From positions 223,006,260-223,070,259 of the forward strand of contig OZ020611.1 in the NCBI GenBank assembly GCA_963971575.1: a stretch of 64,000 nucleotides of DNA, read 5' to 3'. Position numbers and translations under genes: made by a program. Below the pieces are notes generated by a model that saw only the letters and a list, made by a program, of their open reading frames with translations, had not been told where the DNA came from and ran no database searches. Positions 35,045 through 44,410 of this stretch are shown one piece after another (the first letter of the stretch is position 1; every line of letters starts with the position of its first letter). This DNA is from Liopterus haemorrhoidalis (taxonomy: Eukaryota; Arthropoda; Insecta; Coleoptera; Dytiscidae).

Positions 35045-35099
35045 TACGACAAAATGACGGTATAAGGGTTTTTTGGTCATACCTACAAAACCCTAAAAA

Positions 35100-36045
35100 T
35101 CGATAATGCCCCTATTTTACTGTATTATACGTATGTATACCTATTATGTAAACGTAATAAGCAATTATTTGTGATGCGATTCTTATAAAATTTCTACTAT
35201 ACATTTGTATTATCGTTATTAGCGGGCAAGGATGTTTAACTTTGCTTTGGATTTAAACCCAGGAATCTTGTCACTAGTCCTAAGATATCTACATCTACGT
35301 TAGTAGTACTAAAAATATAATTTATAGTAAACAATGAAATATTTGTGTAAAAATGTGAGTAGATCTCTCAAAAACTAACAGTGTACAATTCCCTTCAACT
35401 GACATTTCAAGGGGGGGCGTATCACCCGCTCTTCCTTCCGAAACATATAAAGCAATTGCGTTCACCCTCGGCACGCGCACGCATCATAGTTGGCGACGGC
35501 GAAGTCATATTCATACGTCATAAACAGCCGACGAGAGCTTGCTAACAAAGGAAGCTCGGCCGACGTTCACTAGAGAAGGGACGTTGAGACGTACGGGGAC
35601 TGGATAGAATATCATTTTTTTCTTCCGGGTTATTTAGCGCTGTCTGTAATTATTGCGTCACTCCTGGTATCTGCCGCTGGCATATGTGTATGAGGTTTAT
35701 TTTCTATTATGTTGACTTATTTAAGAGGATGTTATAGTGGATTATGTAGTTTATCTCTGGGGTTCATGAAAGCTGAAGTTTTTGCCTGTTACGAGTGCTA
35801 GAGTTACTTTCAGCTCCTGTTCTATAGATACAGAGATTGTCTAAATGTGTCAAAATCTTCACTGTTTTTAACTTCAACCGAAATTAAGATGAAATAAAAA
35901 TGTAATTATAGATAGACGCTGTATAGAAACATGTCTAAAAACTGACCTAGCAAACATTGCTCATTGTTTACTGCTAAGTAACTGACATGAAATTATGATC
36001 ACACGGTATATAATAATAAAATACTATCTATATTGGTTTTTATTT
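35100..36045. other. No gene seen
   Basis: A less AT-rich segment at 35450-35600 (GCACGCGCACGC, GCCGACG motifs) stands out, but it has no long frame, splice-supported exon or terminal repeats. Confidence 0.4.
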
Positions 36046-36049
36046 GTAT

Positions 36050-36726
36050 CCCAGCAAACATTTTTATATGGGCTAGTACTGTTGAAGCACATACTCCCCG
36101 GCATTGAAAGTAATGGGCCAGTACCCCGGTGTCCCCGTGGCCGTTAGCTGGCCCATTGATGTATCAATTGCGGGCCCAGCAGCGGTAAAGTGCAAAATTA
36201 TCACATTAGTTGCAAGATTTATTTCTGACGGACCAGTGCTTATATTATACCCACTCTCTAGTATTTCAAATGTAACATATGCATATTTACCTTATACTTA
36301 CTCAGTATTAAAATAAATTAATGGTTAGGTGCAAAATAAATACTCATTTGGCCATTTCACCATCGTTGAATAAATTTATTCAACAAATAAAGTTGACAAT
36401 ATCGCATCGGTTTTAAATTATTAATGAAGAAATTAACGTTGCTGTCGATAGAATGATGCGATATTGTCAACTTTATTCGTTGAATAAATTTATTCAACGA
36501 TGGTGAAACAAAAGTAAAATGTAACATATTAACGAAAATAAGGAGTGCTCATAAAATGCTGGTAAAGTACTTCGTATAGGAGGAGTGCGTAATACAAATG
36601 TGAAGTATATTATTAATACTGGCGTTGCACAAACCCAGTACAACAACTGGCGTTGTTAGTGCCAGCAATTTACCAACAGAAAAAGCAGTTTGCCGACATT
36701 CGGCCGATGGTTGAATGTTTGCTGGG
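36050..36726. mobile_element. Non-autonomous element with CCCAGCAAACATT ends
   Basis: The left end CCCAGCAAACATTTTTAT and the inverse of the right end CCCCAGCAAACATTCAACC define about 677 bp. Flanking GTAT and GTAG allow a short duplication at most. The subterminal zones contain GCCAGT/GGCCGATG-like motifs. No transposase is visible. It contains the palindrome at 36354-36512. Confidence 0.6.
36354..36512. repeat. Near-perfect foldback element
   Basis: Arms of about 56 bp: TTTCACCATCGTTGAATAAA... at 36357-36415 and its inverse at 36456-36510, joined by a 40-bp loop. Each arm holds its own perfect palindrome GTTGAATAAATTTATTCAAC. The very high arm identity suggests a young MITE nested in the CCCAGCAAACATT element. 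Confidence 0.85.
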
Positions 36727-37114
36727 GTAGGCTATAATAATGATTCGATCTACTCTGGAGCATTTTTAATCTGGTCCTAGACGTAACCTAACTACACTCC
36801 CCCCTCCAGGTAAATATATGAACTACAAATATGAAAAAAAAAAAAAAAAATGGAAAAAGGAATCATATAAAAATATTCAAGATCAAGATAGAGAGAAACA
36901 TTTTTCTCTGATAGGTTTACAAAAAATAGTTCTAATGAAATAAGTAGGCTTTTAGTTGGCTATAGGAATCTTGACCAATTTGAAAATTATTATCAGTTGC
37001 GGTTCGAGGAAACCTCTAATGGAAGTGCTGCAACCAGAAATATAATTGAGATTTTTTTTCGGATAAAAAAGTAAATCCTTATTAAGATGGATATAACACT
37101 TTTAACTACATATA

Positions 37115-38356
37115 CGAGGGCAACCTTTTAAGTTTTTACAAAAACTAAGAAATATTTTTTTTTTGCGGAACAAACTGTTTTATTGCTTTTTAAAATATTC
37201 GCTTTCAAGATTTATAAACTTTTGCATGCGTTCAAATCAATTCTCGAAACATTTTTTCCACTCTGAAGTTGGTATCTCAAAAACATGGTTTACTTGAGGT
37301 GATGAAAACCGCTGTCCATGCATTTTTTGTTTGACGTTTGGGAACAAAAAAAAGTCATTAGGGGATAAATCAGGTGCATACGGGCAATGAGACAGTATTC
37401 CGATGCTTTTCTTCTTCAAATAATCAATTGTTTGACGTGCTGTGTGGGAGCTTGCATTGTCATGCTGAAGAATGATGACTTCTGGCAAACAAATTGTTGT
37501 ATACCATTCAACATTAACGGTTCTCTGATCCTGACAATAGTTGCGACATGTCCAGTACAACCGAAGAAACAAGCGACCATTTTCTTAGAAGTGATTCGTG
37601 AACGAACAACTTTTGTGGGTTTCGGTTCATCTTGGAAGACCCAAACAGTGGTTTGTTGCTTAGTTTCCGGTTCATATGAATAAATCCAAGTTTCGTCACC
37701 TGTAGCGATGTTGTATACGGATTTTGCAGTGCCTATGTTGCATTTTTTAGCATTCCCTATCACCAATCAAGACGAGCCTTTTTTTGAGCCTCGGTCAAGT
37801 TTTGCGGAATCCATCGTGAACAGATCTTTTTCACTGTTAAATGTTCATGCAAAATCGAATGTATTGCAGTCTGCAATATGCCAAAGGATGCCTTTATCTC
37901 ACGGTAAATCACATGCCGATCTTTTTCAATCATTTTGCGCACATCATCGATGTTTTTTTGAATCACAACCGATTTTGATCGACCTTCACGAGATTCATTT
38001 ATTCATTATTTATTCATTACTGACGGACGCACGACAACGACGAAATTCTGCAAACCAATTGCAAACAGTCTTTTCTGATAGTGCTTTATTACCAAAAGTT
38101 GAACGAAGCGAATCTATGCATTGTTGTTGAGTTAGGCCTTTACTAAAATCGTAAAAAATCACCCAACGAAAACCTTCACGAGTAATATCCATTTTTTCAC
38201 AAACTTGTTTTTTTAAAACGCTCGCGGCAACGAACTACTCGGTTAATTTATAAGTTGCCACTGATTTCAGAATAACAAATGTAAAATTTTACGAATATAT
38301 TAATTTCAATATTGCCATCTAGTGGTAGTTTGCAAAAACATAAATGGTAACCCTCG
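37115..38356 (-). mobile_element. mariner element
   Basis: About 1,240 bp, flanked by TA at 37113-37114 and 38357-38358. The inverted ends CGAGGGCAACCTTTTAAG and (inverse) CGAGGGTTACCATTTATG match imperfectly. The size is that of a full mariner. The transposase on the minus strand is frameshifted. Confidence 0.88.
37180..38192 (-). pseudogene. mariner transposase (DD34D), frameshifted
   Basis: Starts MDITREGFRWVIFYDFSKGL (38192) with the N-terminal helix-turn-helix, then FGNKALSEKTVCNWFAEFRR. It continues in other frames with IEKDRHVIYREIKASFGI and RWIPQNLTEAQK, then ATGDETWIYSYEPETKQQ (first catalytic aspartate in TGDETW), IILQHDNASSHT (second) and YAPDLSPNDFFLF (third). All three acidic residues survive. 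Defects: frameshifts near 37970-38010, 37765 and 37500-37570; about a dozen residues missing between ICLPEV and IILQHDN; and a TGA inside the final ENxFERMQKF block. A relative is split by A2 at 28.5-30.2 kb. Confidence 0.9.
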
Positions 38357-38359
38357 TAT

Positions 38360-39710
38360 TTTTTAATTTAATGTACGCCGCCTATATGTATGAGCAACCT
38401 ACTCTTGCACCGTCTGACTAAACAGAAAATCAAATATTTGAATCGTGCAGCCTAAAGATTTTTTTTTAAATGTATTTTTAGTTAGACGTATAGATAAGAA
38501 AGTACTTATTTTAATTATTTCCCATACAAAATAAAATATGAAAAAAATCAGCATTCGTAATATTGTCGATTTTTAATTGCAATATGAGACGGTGATAGAT
38601 ATCATTTAACAGTATTTATTTTTTGAAGAACCTGAGGAGGGTCGCATATGTCCCTCGGGCCGTGGTTAGCTCATCACTGATGTAGGGTATTAAATGAAAC
38701 CTCTTAGTACCTACATAGATTAACAGGCGATAAATGGTTTTCAAAATAATGTTTATTTTGACATGATTATAGTAAAAAAAATTGTCTCATATATTCAGCA
38801 TGTGAGCCCCAGTTGATCGCCATCGTTTACTATATACCTGCGAAATCCTAAAATGTAAAAGCAGCATTCGCAGAAGTGTCATTTTTTATGAACGAAACGG
38901 TTTTTATAGATAAGTTGTAACGAAATTAAAAAAAATTATCATCAATATACAATTAGTAATCCGATCACCAAATACACCGCGTATCTTGTATTTTCAAATT
39001 AAAAACAAGTTTTATAAAATCCTAGTTTTTAATAAGGAGTTAATTTAAAATTCACAGACATCTAAATTTATCAAACTGGACCAAGTTCTTGTCAGAGGAT
39101 AAAAAATGTAGCCATTACAGTCCTGGATTAACAAATAAATATTAATCTTCGTTTAGTTTGGTTGGAAACAATTAATAAAAGAACGAACGGGCGACAGAAT
39201 GTCGGGCGCCAGTAGTACCAAAACTGTTTATATATTCGGGTCACGGATGTACGAAATATTAATTATCATCGTGAGCTTTTAGAATTCTATTACGGTTCAA
39301 CCTGTCGTCAAACGTCAATAACTTAGCAAGACAAATGGATTTCTTATTTTTTTTCAGTGGTTTGCGTTAGAAATTTTACTTGAAGATTTTTTTGTGTTTG
39401 ATATTTTTGTTTTAAGGTTGGGGTTCGTGGATACAGTACTGCATGCAATTATATAATTATTTAAGGAGTTTAGAAAAACTCGGCCAACTTTTTTGACAAG
39501 ATTCCTCTTTGGAAACATTAAGATCAGGGTCTACCAGACTACATAGCAAAAAATTCGTAATTGTAAAAGTTCATTCTCAGTTTGGTTAAAATTTTAGTGT
39601 TAAAGTTTTCATTTCAAAAAAGTAAAACGTTCACTATTTTTAACCAAATTACCGTGTAAATCTTCATTTATTCAGAGTGTTATTTTTATGAAATATTACT
39701 TTTTCTGTTA
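38360..39710. other. No gene seen, weak repeat traces
   Basis: 38690-38850 resembles the A/C family body (TAGGGTATTAAATGAAACCT, CTTAGTACCTACATAGATTA) in decayed form. The rest is AT-rich with nothing recognisable. Confidence 0.45.
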
Positions 39711-39714
39711 AAAT

Positions 39715-40294
39715 CAGTGATGGGATTCACCCGGTTCGCACCAGTTCGCTCGAACCGTTTGTTAAGAAATTTTAAGGTCGGCGAATCGCTTGTTAAAATA
39801 CTTTAGATGCCATCAGTTCAACAGAAGCTGAAAGAAAAACGAAACAGTCTGATCGTTTCAAATATAAGTAATATAATGGTTATTAATTTGAATGGTTTGC
39901 CTTTAATAGATTGGGATCCAGTACCGATAGTGCTAAATTGGTTAAGAAGCAACCACAGTTCGAATAATTCTCGTGTATAAACAAAAACGGAAGTAAAAGT
40001 GACTGAAAACCAGAGGGCTATTTGGCAATATTTAAAATAATTACATATCTTAGGGCCGGTTTCTGAAATCTTAGTTAACTATAACCAAGTGGTTAGAAAA
40101 TGGTTGCTATGGTTACTTATGGGATTGTTATATTGTAACTGAATTTAACCAAAAGATTAAACTCGTCTAAGGTTTCAGAAACCGGCCCTTAATGTTTAAT
40201 TTAAATAAATATACTATTTTGAATTTTGTGAAATTTTTGTGTTTTTAAACAAATACCCCGGCGAACCGGTTGAGCAAATTGAATCCCATCACTG
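39715..40294. mobile_element. hAT element, non-autonomous, containing a PIF MITE
   Basis: Ends CAGTGATGGGATTCACCCGG and (inverse) CAGTGATGGGATTCAATTTG with GAACCGGTTGAGC-like subterminal motifs. The 8-bp duplication GTTAAAAT is perfect at 39707-39714 and 40295-40302. No transposase remains. Confidence 0.93.
40053..40188. mobile_element. PIF/Harbinger-type MITE
   Basis: 136 bp, ends GGGCCGGTTTCTGAAATCTTA and, inverted, GGGCCGGTTTCTGAAACCTT, flanked by TTA at 40050-40052 and 40189-40191. TTA duplications and GGGCC ends fit PIF/Harbinger. It is nested inside the hAT element. Confidence 0.85.
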
Positions 40295-40309
40295 GTTAAA
40301 ATTAACACT

Positions 40310-40865
40310 ACTTTAAACTTATTTATTTTCAAACACTATAATTTAACCAGTATATAAGTGTAAACTTTACACAAAAATGAATTAAATAGGAAATGTAAAT
40401 AATTAACACGAAAAGCGAGGGACTACATGGTGCACCAAAAGTTCATTTTTTATTGTACCACAGTCCCTTTAACACGAGTGTATTTTTTAGAGTATATATA
40501 ATCGAGGCCGGCCAGAAAGGGGGTATAGTGAGTATGAGAGATCCGAACCCCGGTTAATATAGGGGCGTCTCTGAAGGAAAGAAAAAAGAAGAGAAAATTT
40601 AAACGAATGATAGAGAAAAAAAAGAAAAGAAAAGAAAAAAGTAAACGAATGATGCGAAGTGTGAATTATCTCTAATTCAGGGTTTTTTAGGTACTTAGCA
40701 AGAGATAAAAAATAGTGTGTACCTACATATTAAAAATCATAAATTTCAAACTTTTGAAAAAATAATGCACGGTTCTACCTCGAGACTTCGCCAGTCAGTT
40801 AGATAAATATGTTAAGTACGGTGTTCTTAAAAATTCAATAACTCAAAATAATGATCAGTCAATTT
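40310..40865. other. No gene seen
   Basis: Includes a purine-rich AAAGAAAAGAAAAG run at 40575-40640. A short GGGGTTCGGATC stretch (minus strand, near 40545) resembles a lone B box. Confidence 0.4.
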
Positions 40866-40867
40866 TT

Positions 40868-41470
40868 ACCGACCGCCAACATATATAAGGGAGGTATTGT
40901 GATCATACCGATTTTGACATTTCGAGATTTCGATGGATCTCCACGAATTGAGGTCCCTACAGAACGTTTTGACTATTTTTAGCATGATGTCTGTCGGTCT
41001 GTCTGTCCGTCCGTTTGTCCGTCCGTCCGTCTGTCTCTCTGTCTGTCTGTCTGTGTACACGTGCAGAGCAAATTCGGCTGAAAGGATTTTTATGAAACTT
41101 CATATTTAAGCTTCTGCCATCAATGGCACGAGTTTATCATCTTTTGGTAAAAATCGGTTGACTAGAAATGGGAATTTACTCGTGTCGATTTTAAGATTTT
41201 TGCGAATATTTAGCAACAGAAAAATATTGCGAAAAAAAATATTTAACAAAAGTTGCTAAAAATGCAATAACTAATAACTTTTATTTGAGACGTTTTATGA
41301 TAAAACGATTTTTTTTTTTGCATACTTATGTAACGTTTCCATGGTCATGATAAATAATATCTCTGTTAGAAAATATTAGACCAAGATATTTCTACTCTAC
41401 TGCTAGAATGTATTTTATACAAGTACTTTATGATGGCGGTCGGTCCTGTGGTGGCCACAACTGATTTTTG
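40868..41470 (-). repeat. Family B dispersed element, copy B3
   Basis: TTACCGACCGCCAACATATA, GATCTCCACGAATTGAGG, a short GTCY array (40989-41054), GTACACGTGCAGAGCAAATT, AAGCTTCTGCCATCAATGGC, TTTCCATGGTCATGATAAAT and the GGTGGCCACAACTGAT end. It is the shortest-array full copy of the family, so it is useful for deriving a consensus. Confidence 0.88.
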
Positions 41471-41479
41471 TTGTACTAT

Positions 41480-42110
41480 TATACTATTCCTGTTCTATTG
41501 TACTATTCCTGTTCATTAATGTATATTAAACAGATTTTCTTCAGATTTTTTTATGAATCCCCCTGAGTTCTAGGTAGTAGCACATCCTTGGCAAAAATCG
41601 TATTAAAATACTAGAAATAAAAAAAAAAATACTTTTTCTTCTATAATCTACTTCTTGAAAGATTTGTTGTAATATCGCACAATAATTTTTAATATTTTTT
41701 AAATATTATTTTTTTAATGAAACAAAAAATATTTTTCGTAAAACTAATTTGATCCTTCTTCCGGTTCCCATTAATGTACATTATTATTATTATTTTTTTT
41801 TCAGGTTTTTGGATTAACTCTTCTGGGACATTGAAGGGGGGAAGGCGCGCACCCTTGAGGATTTCACGAGCTTAAGTCCTTCCAAACACCATTTTAAGGC
41901 ACATATTTTTCTTATATTTGAACGTGAGCCCGCCACCAAAGAAAAATCTTGCCTTCTGAAGCCCTGTAAAAAAAAAATATTGGCTTCTGAGTTCCCCCAT
42001 GAAAAAATCTGGGTGCGTGCCTAAGTGGGGGACAAAAGTTTTTTGGCACATTTTTGGTGAATATCCCATAAAAAAATCTGATTTTTCCAAAAAATAACTT
42101 TTTACTTGCC
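41480..42110. repeat. Decayed family A/C body fragments
   Basis: Repeated TGTTCATTAATGTATATTA, CAGATTTTTTTATGAATCCC, GGGGGACAAAAGTTTTTTGG and TGATCCTTCTTCCGGTTCC motifs match the family body, in at least two overlapping degraded copies. The 112-codon minus frame at 41872-42210 crosses repeat boundaries and is not a gene. Confidence 0.5.
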
Positions 42111-42600
42111 CGACCTTAATATATGTATAAGGGGCAAGTATTGTAATCGCGAAAATTTTCGATGTCGAGATTTTGACTGATGACCACGTTTCATGGTCCA
42201 GGGAATCCAAAAAATCTATTTTCGAAGCGCCGTCCGTATGTGTGTGTGTGTGTATACACGATAACTCAAGAACGGTTCAACTTAGAGAATTCGTTCTGGT
42301 ACTAAAAAATTCTCCTATTAAATGGGAAGAACCCTATTGTTTTTTATGAAGATCGGTTGACTAGAAATGGGAGTTTACTCTTGTCGATTTTAAGATTTTT
42401 GTAAATATTTAGCAACAGAAAAATATTTCGAAAAAATTTATTTAACAAAAGTTACTATAAATGCAAGAACTAATAACTTTTATTTGAGACGTTTTTTGAT
42501 AAAACAAAAAATTTCGAAAAATTTTTGTAAAATTATTTAAGTCTCAATTTTTTCATACTTACATGTAACGTTTCCATGGTCATGATAATTAATTCGTTAC
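42110..42600 (-). repeat. Family D, a family B relative with a (GT)n array
   Basis: AAGGGGCAAGTATTGTAATC, TCGATGTCGAGATTTTGACT and CAGGGAATCC are followed by (TG)n at 42238-42253. It then rejoins family B at TCGGTTGACTAGAAATGGGA and continues to CATGGTCATGATAATT. The layout equals family B, but the flank is strongly diverged and the array is dinucleotide rather than GTCY. Confidence 0.7.
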
Positions 42601-42789
42601 TAGTAAACCAAGCCTTGGACAAAAATTTGTATAGAACATAATTTGATGTATTTTTGAAGATTTATCTAAATATTTAAAAAAAAAATTTGATTTTTTTTTT
42701 TTTTTTATAGGTGGGCAAGTCTAGCGGAGGTTTCCCTTCGCCACTAAATACATTGATGAATACATACTTGTTTATATTTAAAAAAAATT

Positions 42790-43140
42790 AAAAATCGAGA
42801 TGCTGATAGAGAATCCCTTTCACAGGAGGAACTGATCCAATTAGCAGCAGAACGAGCACTTGATGAGGAGCCAGAACCTGCTGTATGCAAACAGCTAACA
42901 TCAAAGAACTTGTAGAATGCGCTTTCTTATTTCGAACAAGGAATAAACATCATTCTTCAAAATGATCCCGACGTAGAACGCAGCGATAAAGTTTCTCGAG
43001 GAATTAACTCAACCATTAGCTGTTATAAAGAACTGCAAAAAGAAGCAGAAAGCAGGGCAAGACAAACAACGTTGGACAATTTTTTTAAACCAGGTCAATC
43101 CACAACGGCGGAAAGTGATGATGACAGTATAGTTTTTTAG
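42790..43140 (+). pseudogene. Tigger/pogo transposase C-terminal fragment
   Basis: RDADRESLSQEELIQLAAER leads to a stop after LTSKNL, then FEQGINIILQNDPDVERSDK, VSRGINSTISCYKELQKEAE and RQTTLDNFFKPGQSTTAESD before TAG at 43138. The VERSxKVxRGI...CYKELxKE...RQTTLDxFF series is the usual tail of Tigger-type transposases. Catalytic and DNA-binding domains are not found nearby. The mariner at 43154 starts 13 bp downstream. Confidence 0.8.
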
Positions 43141-43153
43141 TTTCAGTTTATTA

Positions 43154-44005
43154 TTAGGTCGTCAAGTATGAAATTTGTAGTTAATAATATTGCCAACTTT
43201 AACAGCTTATTATTTGATATCGGCTTAATATTTTACAATTCGTTTTTTTTTTTTTTGGAAAGTTACACATATCGCCTGTTTAAAAAATCATTGTATGCTC
43301 TAAAAATTATTAAAACCTTTTTTTTTAATTAATTTTGTTGAAAATGGAACGGTCGGAAATTCGCACTATAAAGTATGAGTTCTTACGTGGAACTACGGCA
43401 TCGCAGACCGCGCGACACTATAATAGTGTATTTGGCTCTAGTGTTACTACGCAGCAGACAATATCAAATTGGTTCGCTAAATTTCGTACAGGTTTCGTAC
43501 TTTAAAACAAAAAAAAAAAAAAAACTGGCTCATCGATCACAGCAGAAATATACTGCAACCAACTGGACGAAATGATGCAAAAACTTAAAGAAAAACAGCC
43601 TAGATTGATCAACAGATCGACTCCTATCTTATTGCATGATAACGCTAGACCACAAACTGCACGAATGACTGTCGCAAAACTACAGGAATTGGAGCTGGAA
43701 CTTCTTCATCATCTTCCGTACTCACCAGACCTAGCTCCCACTGACTACCACTTCTTCCGCAATTTGTACAACATTTTAATAGGAAAACAGTTTAATTCCG
43801 ATAATGCTGTAAAACTGGCCTTCCAGGAATTCATTGATTCTCGTCCGCCAGGGTTTTATACCGCCGGCCTGAACAACCTGCTGCTTAAATGGCAAAAGTG
43901 TGAAAATATGGGTGCATACTTTGATGAATAAAATAATTCCTTATATTTGTAAGTTATCAACCAACTTTGCGTTTTTTTCTACAAATTTCATCCTTGACGA
44001 CCTAA
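43154..44005 (+). mobile_element. mariner element, internally deleted (copy 1 of a pair)
   Basis: 852 bp with inverted ends TTAGGTCGTCAAGTATGAAA and (inverse) TTAGGTCGTCAAGGATGAAA, flanked by TA at 43152-43153 and 44006-44007. A related copy lies at 56105-57104. It lacks roughly 400 bp of a normal mariner. Confidence 0.92.
43344..43931 (+). pseudogene. mariner transposase with central deletion
   Basis: The N-terminus MERSEIRTIKYEFLRGTTAS plus TTQQTISNWFAKFRTG is a helix-turn-helix. It is followed by a TAA and an A-run, then the frame resumes as TGSSITAEIYCNQLDEMMQK, TPILLHDNARPQTARM, YSPDLAPTDYHFFRNL and a normal end ENMGAYFDE. The second and third catalytic aspartates are present with 34 residues between them. 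The first one is lost in the deletion between FRTG and GSSITAE. Confidence 0.88.
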
Positions 44006-44009
44006 TATA

Positions 44010-44294
44010 CAGAGCAGCAGTAAGGGGGTGGGGTGGAGGGGACAACGGCCCCTAGGCGCACTTAAGAAAAGGGGGCTGACGAGCTTAACTAATGGGCGCC
44101 ACATTACAAAGGTGAGGACCTTTTTTTTTGCTCATCACTTGGATTTTAGGAGGTGAGGACCTTTTTTTTTTGCTCATTACTTGGATTTGGGAGGTGAGAA
44201 CCTTATTTTCGCTTATCACTTACATTTATTTGCCAAGGGCGCCAAAACACTCTAGGTTTTGCCTCTAGCGCAAGTTTTTCTTACTGCGGCTCTG
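44010..44294. mobile_element. hAT MITE
   Basis: 285 bp, ends CAGAGCAGCAGTAAGG and (inverse) CAGAGCCGCAGTAAGAA, with a perfect 8-bp duplication CTAATATA at 44002-44009 and 44295-44302. It landed on the very edge of the mariner, and its duplication includes the mariner end. The inside has three GGTGAGGACCTTTTTTT / CTCATCACTTGGATTT units. Confidence 0.92.
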
Positions 44295-44410
44295 CTAATA
44301 TATATGTCCTTGTTATGTATTTTTATTTTATATGTAAGCATTTTTAAATGAAATTCATAAAAAGAAAAAAACTACGTTATTTTATAAAAATTGGAACGGA
44401 TCCTATTTAG

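Larger units (their letters stand above)
33949..35099 (+). repeat. Family A dispersed element, copy A3
   Basis: Full-length copy with the AAAATTGATGTGAAGTGTG start, the GTGTGAATTTTCACAC hairpin, a type I tRNA-like cassette at 34433-34505, a CAGA array at 34979-35044 and the terminal AAAACCCTAAAAA hairpin arm. It is longer than its relatives because the short TATATA before AGCAAGGTTC has grown into a (TA)n tract. Confidence 0.9.

Noticed and set aside
41872..42210. 112-codon minus-strand frame
   Set aside because: It crosses the boundary between decayed family A/C text and family D, so no single ancestral coding sequence is possible.
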